DNA of 64,000 nt from Bacillus sp. AFS088145 (lineage in GTDB: Bacteria > Bacillota > Bacilli > Bacillales > Bacillaceae_G), in NCBI RefSeq assembly GCF_002564465.1, contig NZ_NUUX01000044.1:61451-125450 (forward strand). The letters are read 5' to 3'. Made by a program: the position numbers and the translations under genes. Positions 8,938 through 18,457 of this stretch are shown in pieces. How positions within the stretch are numbered: position 1 is the first letter of the stretch; the number at the start of each line of letters is the position of its first letter. The notes beneath the pieces were generated by a model. It was not told the DNA's origin, did no database searches, and saw nothing but the letters and a program-made list of their open reading frames with translations.

Positions 8938-10416
8938 ATGGAAAAGATAGATATTTTTAAAGACATTGCCGAGCGCACAGGAGGAGATATCTACTTAGGT
9001 GTTGTAGGTGCTGTGCGTACTGGTAAATCAACATTTATTAAACGCTTTATGGAAGCTGTTGTAATCCCTAATATTCAAAATGAAGCTGATCGTGCTAGAG
9101 CACATGATGAATTACCTCAAAGCGCTGCAGGTAAAACAATAATGACTACTGAACCAAAATTCGTTCCGAATCAAGGAGTAAAAATTCATGTAGCGGATGG
9201 GTTAGATGTAAATATTCGATTAGTAGATTGCGTTGGTTATAGTGTGCCAGGGGCTAAAGGATATGAGGATGAAAATGGTCCTAGAATGATTAGCACTCCT
9301 TGGTATGAAGAACCGATTCCATTTAATGAAGCAGCAGAAATCGGTACAAGAAAAGTTATTCAAGAGCATTCAACAATTGGAGTTGTTGTAACAACTGATG
9401 GTACAATTGGAGAAATTGCTAGATACGATTATATCGAAGCAGAGGAACGAGTAGTTGCTGAATTAAAAGAAGTTGGAAAGCCTTTCATTATGGTGATCAA
9501 CTCTTCTCAGCCATATCATCCTAATACAGAGGCACTTAGACAAGAACTATCTGAAAAGTACGATATTCCTGTCATCGCATTAAGTGTTGAAGCAATGCGC
9601 GAAGGAGATGTAATGAACGTACTTCGCGAAGCTTTATACGAATTCCCAGTCCTTGAAGTGAACGTAAACCTACCTAGCTGGGTATTAGTTTTAAAAGAAA
9701 ATCACTGGCTACGCCAAAGCTACCAAGAAGCAATTCAAGAAACAGTTAAAGATATAAAGCGATTAAGAGATGTAGATTATGTAGTTGGCCAATTTAGTGA
9801 TTATGAATTTATTGAACATGCACAACTTGCTGGAATAGATATGGGGCAAGGGGTTGCAGAAATTGATTTATCTGCACCAGATGAGTTATATGATCAAGTC
9901 TTAAAAGAAGTAGTGGGAGTAGAAATTCGTGGTAAAGATCATCTATTAGAATTAATGCAAGATTTCGCTCATGCAAAACAAGAGTATGATCAAGTAGCAG
10001 ATGCCTTAAAAATGGTGAAACAAACAGGATACGGGGTTGCTGCACCTTCACTTTTAGATATGAGCTTAGATGAGCCAGAAATTATACGCCATGGTTCAAG
10101 ATTTGGTGTCAAATTAAAAGCAGTAGCACCTTCTATCCATATGATTAAAGTTGATGTTGAGTCAACGTTTGAACCAATCATCGGAACTGAAAAACAAAGT
10201 GAAGAACTTGTTAAATACTTAATGCAAGATTTTGAAGATAATCCATTATCAATTTGGAACTCAGATATATTTGGACGTTCATTAAGTTCAATCGTACGTG
10301 AAGGCATCCAAGCGAAACTTTCTTTAATGCCTGAAAATGCAAGATATAAACTAAAGGAAACTTTAGAAAGAATTATTAACGAAGGAAGTGGCGGCTTAAT
10401 TGCAATTATCCTTTAA
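8938..10416 (+). CDS. spoIVA: Stage IV sporulation protein A, spore coat morphogenetic ATPase
   Basis: The 492-residue SpoIVA coats the forespore outer membrane and polymerises with ATP hydrolysis to form the base layer of the spore coat. The Walker A motif GAVRTGKS is at residues 24-31, and the very conserved C-terminus ends GGLIAIIL. The ribosome binding site GGGAGGGG is strong. The gene stands alone with a probable SigE promoter and a terminator, as expected for a mother-cell gene. It is a firm marker of an endospore former. Confidence 0.98.
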   Translation: MEKIDIFKDIAERTGGDIYLGVVGAVRTGKSTFIKRFMEAVVIPNIQNEADRARAHDELPQSAAGKTIMTTEPKFVPNQGVKIHVADGLDVNIRLVDCVGYSVPGAKGYEDENGPRMISTPWYEEPIPFNEAAEIGTRKVIQEHSTIGVVVTTDGTIGEIARYDYIEAEERVVAELKEVGKPFIMVINSSQPYHPNTEALRQELSEKYDIPVIALSVEAMREGDVMNVLREALYEFPVLEVNVNLPSWVLVLKENHWLRQSYQEAIQETVKDIKRLRDVDYVVGQFSDYEFIEHAQLAGIDMGQGVAEIDLSAPDELYDQVLKEVVGVEIRGKDHLLELMQDFAHAKQEYDQVADALKMVKQTGYGVAAPSLLDMSLDEPEIIRHGSRFGVKLKAVAPSIHMIKVDVESTFEPIIGTEKQSEELVKYLMQDFEDNPLSIWNSDIFGRSLSSIVREGIQAKLSLMPENARYKLKETLERIINEGSGGLIAIIL

Positions 10417-10425
10417 TCAATAATT

Positions 10426-10458
10426 AATCAGGTGGTAAAAACCATCTGATTTTTTTTG
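10426..10458 (+). terminator. Intrinsic terminator after spoIVA
   Basis: AATCAGGTGGT pairs with ACCATCTGATT across AAAA, then eight T. Confidence 0.85.
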
Positions 10459-10877
10459 TGTTAAGATTAATTTTTTAAAATCTAAAAGTCATATTTTATC
10501 TGGTGAAATGAAATTTTAAAAAAAATCACAGAAAATTAGTAAGAGAAAATAAATATCATTCGACAAAAATCAACAAAAATAAATTTATTAAAAATCATCA
10601 AAAAAATTAAAAAAATGCTGATTAATTCAGTAATCATCGTACTTTTAGAAGTACTTATAAGAAAATTGAAGTCGAAAAATGAACTTTTCAGAAAAATCAC
10701 CACCTGTTTTCGAGTAATTCCAACATTTTCTTATAAAACATATTGAAAAAAGCCGTAGAATCGTATAATATAAGGCATGACAAAGAAATTAATTGGAATT
10801 TGTTGTATAAAATTTAAAATTTTGGTCACAAATGAAATTAAGAAACATTTCTAAAATTTTGGGAGGAGGTGAAAGAC
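10459..10877. other. A-rich upstream region of hbs
   Basis: About 420 bases without a gene. The middle (10500-10620) is very A-rich with repeated AAAATCA-type words and no open frame. A likely SigA -10 box TATAAT is at 10764-10769 with a weak -35 (TATTGA at 10741-10746, 17 bases apart), suiting hbs with a leader of about 100 bases. Confidence 0.5.
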
Positions 10878-11150
10878 ATGAACAAAACAGATTTAATCAA
10901 TGCAGTTGCTGAAGCTGGTGAATTAACTAAAAAACAAGCTACTTTAGCAGTAGACGCTGTATTCGAATCAATTCTTGGTGCGTTACAAAACGGGGATAAA
11001 GTACAATTAATCGGATTTGGTAACTTTGAAGTTCGTGAGCGTGCAGCTCGTAAAGGACGTAATCCACAAACTGGCGAGGAAATCGAAATCGCAGCTAGTA
11101 AAGTTCCAGCTTTCAAACCTGGTAAAGCGCTTAAGGATGCAGTAAAATAA
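10878..11150 (+). CDS. hbs: HU family nucleoid DNA-binding protein
   Basis: A 90-residue HU protein that bends and compacts DNA as a homodimer. The start [10 protein letters not shown], the core [18 protein letters not shown] and the C-terminal [11 protein letters not shown] are typical, including the arm proline region NPQTGEE. The GGAGGTG ribosome binding site fixes the ATG at 10878; the GTG at 10869 lies inside that site. Between spoIVA and folE, as in B. subtilis. Confidence 0.98.
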   Translation: MNKTDLINAVAEAGELTKKQATLAVDAVFESILGALQNGDKVQLIGFGNFEVRERAARKGRNPQTGEEIEIAASKVPAFKPGKALKDAVK

Positions 11151-11166
11151 TTACATAATTTAAGCG

Positions 11167-11203
11167 AAAAAGAAGGATGCTAAAAAAGCATCCTTCTTTT
11201 TTT
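11167..11203 (+). terminator. Intrinsic terminator after hbs (first copy)
   Basis: AAAAAGAAGGATGCT pairs with AGCATCCTTCTTTTT around AAAAA. A shortened, degenerate copy, sharing ATCCTTCTTTTTTT and the leading AAAAAGAA, lies at 11294-11322 just before folE. Confidence 0.9.
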
Positions 11204-11402
11204 GCTAAAAAAGTCCAAAAAGTCTTATATTTTTGGGATCAATAATTAATTTTGGACAATGAAAGCGTTCAGTTAAGGTGGTCTAAAAGTAAGGAAAAAG
11301 AAAGTATCCTTCTTTTTTTTGCCTATAAAAAAAGAATTATGTTAAAATAAAACGAATCTGATAGTGAATATTAGAATTTTTTTTAGCATGGGGGATCAAT
11401 TA

Positions 11403-11975
11403 ATGAATGAAGTTAATTTAGAAAAAATTGAACAAGCGGTTCGTCTAATTCTTGAAGCTATCGGTGATGATCCAAATAGAGAAGGAATTTACGAAACGCC
11501 AAAACGAGTTGCGAAAATGTATGCTGAAGTATTCTCTGGTATGCGCCAAGATGAAAAAGCTCATTTACATAAAGTATTTGGTGAAGATCATGAAGAATTA
11601 GTACTTGTAAAAGATATTCCATTCCATTCAATGTGCGAGCATCATCTATTACCTTTTTACGGAGTTGCTCATGTAGCCTACATACCTAGAAATGGTAGGG
11701 TAACTGGTTTAAGTAAATTAGCACGTACTGTAGAAACAGTAGCTAAAAGACCGCAGTTGCAAGAGCGTATTACTGCCTCAGTAGTTGATGCAATCATGGA
11801 AGTACTACAACCACACGGAGCAATGGTAGTTGTAGAAGCAGAACATATGTGTATGTCTATGCGTGGAGTAAGAAAACCAGGCTCAAAAACTGTTACGACT
11901 GCTGTGCGTGGCTCACTTAAAGAGGATGTGCAAGGAAGAAATGAAATTCTTGCAATGATTCATTCAACTAAATAG
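11403..11975 (+). CDS. folE: GTP cyclohydrolase I
   Basis: Converts GTP to 7,8-dihydroneopterin triphosphate, the first step of folate synthesis. With the ATG at 11403, preceded by GGGGG at eight bases, it is 190 residues, the standard size. Zinc ligands are Cys78 and His81 in CEHH and a Cys near residue 150 in HMCMSMRG. In B. subtilis this gene (mtrA) is followed by mtrB, the tryptophan attenuation protein TRAP. Here mtrB is absent; a terminator and hepS follow instead. Confidence 0.97.
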   Translation: MNEVNLEKIEQAVRLILEAIGDDPNREGIYETPKRVAKMYAEVFSGMRQDEKAHLHKVFGEDHEELVLVKDIPFHSMCEHHLLPFYGVAHVAYIPRNGRVTGLSKLARTVETVAKRPQLQERITASVVDAIMEVLQPHGAMVVVEAEHMCMSMRGVRKPGSKTVTTAVRGSLKEDVQGRNEILAMIHSTK

Positions 11976-11987
11976 AATCAAATAATC

Positions 11988-12041
11988 AAAAAGCAGGGCG
12001 TTTGATAGGCAGTCTAAAAAGCCGGAAGTCCTGCTTTTTTT
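11988..12041 (+). terminator. Compound terminator after folE
   Basis: AAAAAGCAGG at 11988-11997 can pair with CCTGCTTTTT at 12030-12039, enclosing 32 bases that include GCGTTTGATAGGCAG. The downstream part alone (12016-12040, AAAAAGC..GGA/TCC..GCTTTTT) also folds into a terminator, so this looks like two overlapping copies. Confidence 0.65.
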
Positions 12042-12150
12042 AAAATATTCATTTATAAATAATGCAGGTTGATTGAGCAATCAACTTATACCATCTAAAG
12101 TACTTATGGTATAATGAAAAAATCAGTTATAAATGGAATGGATGGAAATA

Positions 12151-12822
12151 ATGAATAGTATTCACGAGTTAAAAAATGAAGTAATCACTCAAATCTTACA
12201 TACGATTAGACACCCATATTTAAATCAACATCTTCAAGCACCGAGCATTGATGATGTAAAGGTTACTTTATTAATAAATTTATTAAAAGAACACAATTTT
12301 ACGAGTGATAAAATTGTACATTACTGTAAAGCCTTGATGATTCATCAAATTGCATTAGATACACACGAAAAGGTTTCCACGTTTGAAAGTACACCAATGG
12401 ATCGTGAAAAGAAACAATTAACCGTTTTAGAAGGGGACTTATATAGTGGACTATATTACAATGCTCTATCTAAAACTGGGGAAATTGGATTAATACGAGA
12501 ACTTTCATTTGCTGTTAAAGAAATGAATGAAGAGAAGATCAATCTAGTTCACGAACAATTTAGTTCTTTAGAAGACCTTTTCAACTGTATAACTGTAATC
12601 GAATCAACTATACTAGTACATTTTGCAAAATTTATAACAGCTGAAGAATCAATAAAGCATATTGAGCAAGAATGTTTAATGTCAAGACTGAAAAAAGAAT
12701 TCGAACAATTATCAGTTGAAAACTGCTCTGATTTTATTTCGCAATTTCAAAGAATTATGGGGAGTGTTGATTTAGCTAAAACAAAAGAAGAATTATCAAA
12801 AATAATACAATTACAAAATTAA
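12151..12822 (+). CDS. hepS: Heptaprenyl diphosphate synthase component I
   Basis: Small non-catalytic subunit that with HepT makes the C35 chain of menaquinone-7. The 223-residue protein is mostly helical, with HPYLNQH near the start as in HepS, and lacks any DDxxD motif, as expected. The start is uncertain: the ATG at 12133 or the one at 12151; the latter fits known N-termini better and has GGATGG upstream. It is the first gene of hepS-menG-hepT. Confidence 0.85.
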   Translation: MNSIHELKNEVITQILHTIRHPYLNQHLQAPSIDDVKVTLLINLLKEHNFTSDKIVHYCKALMIHQIALDTHEKVSTFESTPMDREKKQLTVLEGDLYSGLYYNALSKTGEIGLIRELSFAVKEMNEEKINLVHEQFSSLEDLFNCITVIESTILVHFAKFITAEESIKHIEQECLMSRLKKEFEQLSVENCSDFISQFQRIMGSVDLAKTKEELSKIIQLQN

Positions 12823-12863
12823 TCTACATAGAAGTAATCGTAATTAGTTTAGTGGGGGTTTAT

Positions 12864-13574
12864 ATGACTCAATCAAAAGAAGAACGCGTACATGACGTGT
12901 TTGAAAAGATTTACAATAAATATGATACAATGAATGGTATTATTAGTTTTAGACGACATATTGCTTGGCGCAAACAAACTATGAAAATTATGAATGTTCA
13001 AAAAGGTATGAAAGCGCTTGATGTATGCTGTGGTACTGGTGAATGGACAATTGCACTAGCAAATACAGTTGGAAAAGATGGAGAAGTAGTAGGATTAGAC
13101 TTTAGTAAAAATATGCTATCAATCGGTGAAGAAAAAGTTAAAAATATGCATTTAGACCAAGTAAAATTAATTCATGGAAATGCAATGGAGTTACCATTTG
13201 AGGACAACTATTTTGATGTTGTTACAATTGGATTTGGTTTAAGAAATGTTCCAGATTATTATCAAGTGTTGAAGGAAATGACAAGAGTCGTAAAGCCTGG
13301 AGGTATTGTTGTGTGTTTAGAAACATCACAACCGACTGCATTTGGTATTAGACATGTGTATAAAGCGTATTTTAAATATATCATGCCGATATTTGGGAAA
13401 TTATTTGCTAAAAGCTTTAAAGAATATTCTTGGTTACAAGAAAGTGCAAGCACGTTTCCAGGAATGAATGAACTTGCAAATCTTTTCAAAAAAGCAGGGT
13501 TAGAAAAAATAAAAATTAAACCTTATACTTTTGGTGTAGCAGCAATGCATTTAGGTGTTAAACCAAAAAACTAG
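12864..13574 (+). CDS. menG: Demethylmenaquinone methyltransferase
   Basis: Methylates demethylmenaquinone with S-adenosylmethionine in the last step of menaquinone synthesis. The 236-residue UbiE/MenG protein has the SAM-binding motif [11 protein letters not shown] (about residues 52-62), then FGLRNVPDY and KPGG signatures. The ATG at 12864 follows GTGGGGGT. It lies between the two heptaprenyl synthase subunits, so chain synthesis and ring methylation are co-expressed. Confidence 0.96.
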   Translation: MTQSKEERVHDVFEKIYNKYDTMNGIISFRRHIAWRKQTMKIMNVQKGMKALDVCCGTGEWTIALANTVGKDGEVVGLDFSKNMLSIGEEKVKNMHLDQVKLIHGNAMELPFEDNYFDVVTIGFGLRNVPDYYQVLKEMTRVVKPGGIVVCLETSQPTAFGIRHVYKAYFKYIMPIFGKLFAKSFKEYSWLQESASTFPGMNELANLFKKAGLEKIKIKPYTFGVAAMHLGVKPKN

Positions 13575-13618
13575 TTACAAAAAAGCGAGAAAATGGGATG
13601 AATAGTAAGGTGAACGGA

Positions 13619-14581
13619 ATGAAGGTTAAATGGAAATATTCTTATTTAAAGAAGGACATTAATGAGATTGAAAGCACGCTTCATAAAGTAGTCAATTCTA
13701 CACAGCCAATTTTGAAAAATGCATCTGTACAGTTGCTTGAATCTGGTGGTAAAAGAATTAGACCTGTTTTTGTACTGCTTAGTGCTAAATTTGGACAATA
13801 TAACCTTCAATCGATTAAAAATGTAGCAGCTACTTTGGAAATCATACATATGGCATCATTAGTTCATGATGATGTAATTGATGAAGCTAGTTTACGAAGA
13901 GGTAAACCGACAATCAATTCAACTTACAATGATCGTGTTGCTATGTATGCAGGGGATTTTTTATTTGCAAAAGCATTGGAATGTATGTCAGAAATCGAAA
14001 TCCCATTGGCCCATCAAAAATTATCTGAGACTATTTTAGAGATTTGTTTAGGTGAGATTGAACAAATAAAAGATAAATATAATTTTGACCAAAATTTAAA
14101 ATGTTATTTAAGAAGAATTAAACGAAAAACTGCACTTTTAATTTCAGCGAGTTGTGAAATTGGTGCAATTGCATCAGGAGCCTCTCCAGCTTTTCAAAAG
14201 TGTTTAAAAGATTACGGATACTATTTAGGTATGTCCTTTCAAATTATGGACGATATTCTTGATTTTACGGCTTCTGAAAAGGAATTAGGGAAACCATCAG
14301 GTAGCGACTTAATTCAAGGGAATATTACATTACCTGTTTTGTTTGCGATGAATGATTTAGCTTTGAAGGAGAAAATTGAATCCGTTTATGAAGGAGTCGA
14401 TCCGGAATCTGTTAAACCTCTTATAAATCAAATTCGTAAAAGTACATATATTAAAGCAGCAAGAAAAGTTAGTGAAGCATATTTACAAAAATCTATAAAC
14501 AGTATTAATAGCCTTCCTAATAGTGAAGCAAAGGAAATGTTAATATTAATTGCTAAAAATATTGGAAATCGAAAAAACTAG
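13619..14581 (+). CDS. hepT: Heptaprenyl diphosphate synthase component II
   Basis: Catalytic trans-prenyltransferase subunit elongating farnesyl diphosphate. Both aspartate-rich motifs are present: DDVID at 84-88 and DDILD at 211-215, with GGKRIRP near residue 43-49. The ATG at 13619 is chosen because AAGGTG stands six bases upstream; an ATG 21 bases earlier has a poorer site. Length 320 residues, as in B. subtilis HepT. It is the last gene of the menaquinone operon. Confidence 0.96.
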   Translation: MKVKWKYSYLKKDINEIESTLHKVVNSTQPILKNASVQLLESGGKRIRPVFVLLSAKFGQYNLQSIKNVAATLEIIHMASLVHDDVIDEASLRRGKPTINSTYNDRVAMYAGDFLFAKALECMSEIEIPLAHQKLSETILEICLGEIEQIKDKYNFDQNLKCYLRRIKRKTALLISASCEIGAIASGASPAFQKCLKDYGYYLGMSFQIMDDILDFTASEKELGKPSGSDLIQGNITLPVLFAMNDLALKEKIESVYEGVDPESVKPLINQIRKSTYIKAARKVSEAYLQKSINSINSLPNSEAKEMLILIAKNIGNRKN

Positions 14582-14625
14582 AGGCGGGGAAAATGCTAGT
14601 GCATTTACAACTGCCTCTTTTGGCT
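14580..14625 (+). terminator. Probable terminator after hepT
   Basis: AGAGGC at 14580-14585, overlapping the hepT stop, pairs with GCCTCT at 14613-14618. An inner AATGC/GCATT stem also forms. A short T-rich tract follows. Confidence 0.6.
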
Positions 14626-14805
14626 TTTAGGTACGTATAGAATTCCTGTTATTCAGTTATATTGATAAAAATTAATCAATTATCTGGAAGCGATTTCAAT
14701 TTTTATAATATAACAAGATTTTAAACTATTGATAATTTTATAAATTGATGTTACTATTCTACTGTGTTGTTTATACATAATTGAGATCAAGTGAGGTAGA
14801 GCATA

Positions 14806-15252
14806 ATGGAAAGAACTTATTTAATGGTAAAACCTGATGGTGTACAACGTAACTTAATTGGTGAAATCGTTTCACGTTTCGAAAAAAAAGGTTTCCAATT
14901 AGTTGGAGCTAAATTAATGCAAGTGAGTAAAGAACAAGCTGAAACTCACTATGCTGAGCACAAAGAACGTCCTTTCTTTGGTGAATTAGTAGAATTCATC
15001 ACTTCAAGCCCAGTATTCGCTATGGTTTGGGAAGGCGAAAATGTAATCGCTACCGCTCGTCAAATGATGGGAGCAACAAACCCAAAAGATTCAGCACCAG
15101 GAACAATCCGTGGTGAGTATGCTGCAACTGTAGGTAAAAACATTATTCATGGTTCAGATTCACCTGCTAGTGCGGAACGTGAAATCGGAATTTTCTTCAA
15201 TCAAAATGAATTAGTTGAATACTCTAAGCTTATTAAAGAGTGGGTATACTAA
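14806..15252 (+). CDS. ndk: Nucleoside diphosphate kinase
   Basis: Transfers the gamma phosphate between nucleoside triphosphates and diphosphates through a phospho-histidine. 148 residues, the classic small hexamer type. The N-terminal [14 protein letters not shown] and the active site NIIHGSDS with His115 are intact. The ribosome binding site is GTGAGGT. In B. subtilis cheR follows; here an attenuated aromatic gene comes next and no chemotaxis gene is present. Confidence 0.98.
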   Translation: MERTYLMVKPDGVQRNLIGEIVSRFEKKGFQLVGAKLMQVSKEQAETHYAEHKERPFFGELVEFITSSPVFAMVWEGENVIATARQMMGATNPKDSAPGTIRGEYAATVGKNIIHGSDSPASAEREIGIFFNQNELVEYSKLIKEWVY

Positions 15253-15271
15253 TAAAATAGTTTTACACAAA

Positions 15272-15301
15272 GAAGTCAGCATAATTGCTGGCTTTTTTTA
15301 T
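15272..15301 (+). terminator. Intrinsic terminator after ndk
   Basis: AGTCAGC and GCTGGCT form the stem around ATAATT, followed by seven T. Confidence 0.75.
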
Positions 15302-15413
15302 TTTAGAAATTATTTAAAATCAAGACCTGTGTATAAATGTTTATAAACTTAAGTAGAATCGTTATGAGTAAGTAAAATAGTGAAAAAGTTACAAATTGTA
15401 AAAAAATAATACA

Positions 15414-15443
15414 TTGACAGCCTCTTTTAATCTGCTTTATAAT
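15414..15443 (+). promoter_or_regulatory. SigA promoter of the T-box/DAHP synthase unit
   Basis: Perfect consensus boxes TTGACA (15414-15419) and TATAAT (15438-15443) separated by 18 bases, about 40 bases before the T-box stem I. Confidence 0.85.
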
Positions 15444-15484
15444 CATCAATAATAAGTTTTTAATGAATCTTTTGAAAATTAAAT

Positions 15485-15733
15485 AGATTGCGTTGATAAG
15501 GACACAGTAAGCATAACTTCCCTGTTTAAGAGAGCTGACGAAAGCTGCGAGTCAGTACATAAAATATGCCGAAATTTCATTCTTGGAGCAATTTCTATTT
15601 CATTTAATGAAATAGAAACGGTCATTTTGATCGTTAACAAATTGAAGGTGGTGAACAGTGTTTTTGTTCACAACTAGGGTGGTACCGCGATTAAATAATT
15701 CGTCCCTACTGTTTATTCAGTAGGGACTTTTTG
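15485..15733 (+). promoter_or_regulatory. T-box leader, probable phenylalanine specifier
   Basis: The conserved T-box AACTAGGGTGGTACCGCGA is at 15672-15690. The terminator pairs GTCCCTACTG (15702-15711) with CAGTAGGGAC (15718-15727), then T5. Stem I closes with ATTGC (15487-15491) and GCAAT (15588-15592). The specifier loop has AGTA (15506-15509) opposite GAA (15571-15573). Directly after GAA the strand reads ATTTCA, giving TTC followed by A (15576-15579), or TTT; both are phenylalanine codons. Uncharged tRNA-Phe should therefore favour antitermination. The T-box call is firm; the specifier is read by hand folding. Confidence 0.9.
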
Positions 15734-15817
15734 TTTTTATTTTTTACATGACTACTTCTTGATGAAAAGAAGAGGTGTTGGATAATTGAATTTTTAAATT
15801 TTAAGGAGGAAAAGGAA

Positions 15818-16900
15818 ATGAGTACAAATAATGAGTTAATAAATTTACGTGATAAGGTTGATGAGATTAATTTAAAAATCGTTGAATTATTAAACGAGCG
15901 CGGAAAAGTTGTTCAAGAAATAGGTCAACAAAAGATTAAACATGGTATTAAGCGTTTCGATCCAGTTCGTGAGCGTGAAGTTTTAGATATGATTGCAAAT
16001 GTAAATGAAGGTCCATTTGAAACTTCAACTTTACAACATATTTTCAAAACGATCTTCCAAGCAAGCTTAGAGTTACAAGAGGATGATCACAGAAAAGCTC
16101 TTTTAGTTTCAAGAAAGAAAAAACCTGATAACACGATTGTTAAAGTAAAAAATGAAATACTTGGTGACGGCTCTCAATCATTTATTATGGGCCCATGCGC
16201 GGTCGAAAGCTACGAACAAGTACGTGCAGTAGCACAAGCTATGAAGCAACAAGGTTTAACTATGATGCGAGGCGGTGCATTTAAACCAAGAACATCTCCA
16301 TATGATTTCCAAGGACTTGGATACGAAGGACTACAAATTTTAAGAGAAGTGGCAAATGAATTTGATTTAGCAGTAATTAGTGAAATACTAAATCCGAATG
16401 ATGTTGAAAGAGCTTTAGAATATGTTGATGTTATTCAAGTCGGTGCACGCAATATGCAAAACTTTGATTTACTTAGAACAGTTGGTCAAATAAATAAACC
16501 TGTATTATTAAAACGTGGACTTTCAGCAACAATTGAAGAATTTATAAATGCAGCAGAATACATTATTTCGCAAGGCAATGACCAAATTATTTTATGTGAA
16601 AGAGGTATTCGTACGTATGAGAAAGCTACACGAAATACATTAGATATCTCAGCTGTACCGATTCTAAAGAAAGAAACACATTTACCAGTTGTTGTCGATG
16701 TAACACATTCTACAGGTCGCAAAGACTTACTATTACCGGCAGCAAAAGCAGCATTAGCAATTGGAGCAGATGCAGTAATGGCAGAAGTACACCCTGATCC
16801 AGCAGTTGCTTTATCAGATTCAGCTCAACAAATGAATATACCACAATTTGAAGAATTCATGTTTGAGTTAAAAGACTTCCGTGCAAAGCTTCAATCATAA
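15818..16900 (+). CDS. aroA: Chorismate mutase / 3-deoxy-7-phosphoheptulonate synthase
   Basis: Bifunctional entry enzyme of the aromatic pathway. Residues 1 to about 90 form an AroQ-type chorismate mutase ([20 protein letters not shown]), which also serves as the feedback sensor. From about 105 onward is an AroA-beta type DAHP synthase ([29 protein letters not shown]). 360 residues, near the B. subtilis length. The symbol is the Bacillus aroA (aroG in others). AAGGAGG precedes the ATG. Expression is controlled by the T-box leader directly upstream. A tyrA-like remnant abuts its stop. Confidence 0.96.
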   Translation: MSTNNELINLRDKVDEINLKIVELLNERGKVVQEIGQQKIKHGIKRFDPVREREVLDMIANVNEGPFETSTLQHIFKTIFQASLELQEDDHRKALLVSRKKKPDNTIVKVKNEILGDGSQSFIMGPCAVESYEQVRAVAQAMKQQGLTMMRGGAFKPRTSPYDFQGLGYEGLQILREVANEFDLAVISEILNPNDVERALEYVDVIQVGARNMQNFDLLRTVGQINKPVLLKRGLSATIEEFINAAEYIISQGNDQIILCERGIRTYEKATRNTLDISAVPILKKETHLPVVVDVTHSTGRKDLLLPAAKAALAIGADAVMAEVHPDPAVALSDSAQQMNIPQFEEFMFELKDFRAKLQS

Positions 16901-16902
16901 GT

Positions 16903-16980
16903 AAAATTATCATTAATGGTACAGGTTTAATCGGAGACTCAAATGCCTTAGCAGTGAGAATAGTTCATGACGAAAAATAA
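16903..16980 (+). pseudogene. N-terminal remnant resembling prephenate dehydrogenase (tyrA)
   Basis: The frame starting just past the DAHP synthase stop reads KIIINGTGLIGDSNALAVRI and a few more residues before TAA at 16978. This is the Rossmann start of TyrA (consensus like VGLGLIGGSLALAI), with the GxGxxG dinucleotide motif kept. It has no start codon or ribosome binding site, and no further TyrA sequence follows. A functional tyrA, if present, must be elsewhere. Confidence 0.55.
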
Positions 16981-17035
16981 TTGGAAATGATAAAAACTAA
17001 TAACAACTTAAAATAAGAAAAGAATTCAAGTTTTG

Positions 17036-17078
17036 GATGAAATCTCGGGGCAGTAAAGCTGTCCTGAGGAGGCTCATC
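17036..17078 (+). other. Strong isolated hairpin in the aroA-aroC gap
   Basis: CTCGGGGCAG (17044-17053) pairs with CTGTCCTGAG (17059-17068) over ten positions with two G-U pairs and a TAAAG loop. An outer GATGA/TCATC stem (17036-17040 with 17074-17078) adds five more. No T run follows, so it is not a simple terminator. The rest of the 387-base gap is AT-rich. Confidence 0.5.
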
Positions 17079-17287
17079 TAATCATTTATTCTTGTTTTGA
17101 AATATTGATAAAATGATTGCACAATCAAATGCTAAAAAATTAAGTTTTTCTACTGAATAATTCATTTTTTTGCAAAAAAATCAAAAAAGTGCCCGGATAT
17201 GGCTCTCTTTTTATATTAAATTCAGAATAGGTTGTGCTATAGTAGTAACTAAATAATTTTAAACTTACATAAAGAGAAGGTGTTGAC

Positions 17288-18457
17288 ATGCGTTATTTAA
17301 CAGCTGGTGAATCACATGGTCCACAATTAACTACAATTATTGAAGGCGTTCCAGCAGGCTTACCAATTTTAGCAGAAGAAATAAATGTTGAACTTCGTAG
17401 ACGTCAAGGTGGATATGGAAGAGGGCGAAGAATGCAAATAGAAAAGGATACTGCTCAAATTACTAGCGGTGTTCGACATGGTTATACATTAGGCTCTCCT
17501 ATCGCATTAGTTGTTGAAAATAACGACTTTAAACATTGGACTAATATTATGGGGCCTGAACCTTTGGACAATCTAGAATACGAAGGAAAAAGAAGCATTA
17601 CAAAGCCACGACCAGGGCATGCCGATTTAAATGGAGCTATAAAATATGGTTTTAGAGATGTACGGAATGTTTTAGAGCGATCTTCAGCTCGTGAAACGAC
17701 TGTACGTGTTGCAGCTGGAGCTGTGGCAAAAAAATTGTTGAGTGAGCTAGGAATCACAATTGCAAGCCATGTTATTGAAATTGGTGGAGTTAAAGCAAAA
17801 AGTCTAGACTTTAAAAATGTAGAAGACTTACATAATAGAGCTGAAAACTCAGAAGTAAGATGTATAGACGCTGAAGCTACAGAAAATATGAAATCATTAA
17901 TTGATGATGCAAAACAAAAAGGAGATTCAGTTGGTGGGATTGTAGAAGTTGTTGTTGAAGGTATGCCAGCTGGTGTTGGTAGCTACGTTCATTATGACAG
18001 AAAGCTAGATTCAAAAATTGCAGGTGCAATCGTAAGCATTAATGCCTTTAAAGGTGTAGAATTCGGCATCGGGTTTGAAGCTGGCTCCTTACCAGGGAGT
18101 GAAGTTCATGATGAGATTGCCTATTCAGAAGAACAAGGCTACTACCGATTATCGAACCGTGCTGGCGGTTTTGAGGGCGGTATGACAACTGGTATGCCAA
18201 TTGTTGTTCGAGCAGTAATGAAGCCTATCCCAACGCTTTACAAGCCGTTAAAGAGCGTTGATATTGAAACAAAGGAAGTTTATGAAGCAAGTATCGAACG
18301 TTCTGATAGCTGTGCTGTTCCTGCAGCAAGTGTCGTAGCAGAGCATATTGTTGCTTGGGAAGTTGCAAAAGCAATTATTGAACAATTTGAATCCGATCAA
18401 CTTGAGCGTTTAAAACGTAATATTGAAGATTTCCGTGAGTATGCGAGGAATTTCTAA
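17288..18457 (+). CDS. aroC: Chorismate synthase
   Basis: Makes chorismate from EPSP with reduced FMN. 389 residues with the N-terminal [32 protein letters not shown] and, late, [10 protein letters not shown] motifs. The ribosome binding site is AGAAGGTG. Its stop codon overlaps the first base of the aroB ATG, so the two are translationally coupled. It has an upstream promoter region separate from the T-box unit. Confidence 0.97.
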   Translation: MRYLTAGESHGPQLTTIIEGVPAGLPILAEEINVELRRRQGGYGRGRRMQIEKDTAQITSGVRHGYTLGSPIALVVENNDFKHWTNIMGPEPLDNLEYEGKRSITKPRPGHADLNGAIKYGFRDVRNVLERSSARETTVRVAAGAVAKKLLSELGITIASHVIEIGGVKAKSLDFKNVEDLHNRAENSEVRCIDAEATENMKSLIDDAKQKGDSVGGIVEVVVEGMPAGVGSYVHYDRKLDSKIAGAIVSINAFKGVEFGIGFEAGSLPGSEVHDEIAYSEEQGYYRLSNRAGGFEGGMTTGMPIVVRAVMKPIPTLYKPLKSVDIETKEVYEASIERSDSCAVPAASVVAEHIVAWEVAKAIIEQFESDQLERLKRNIEDFREYARNF

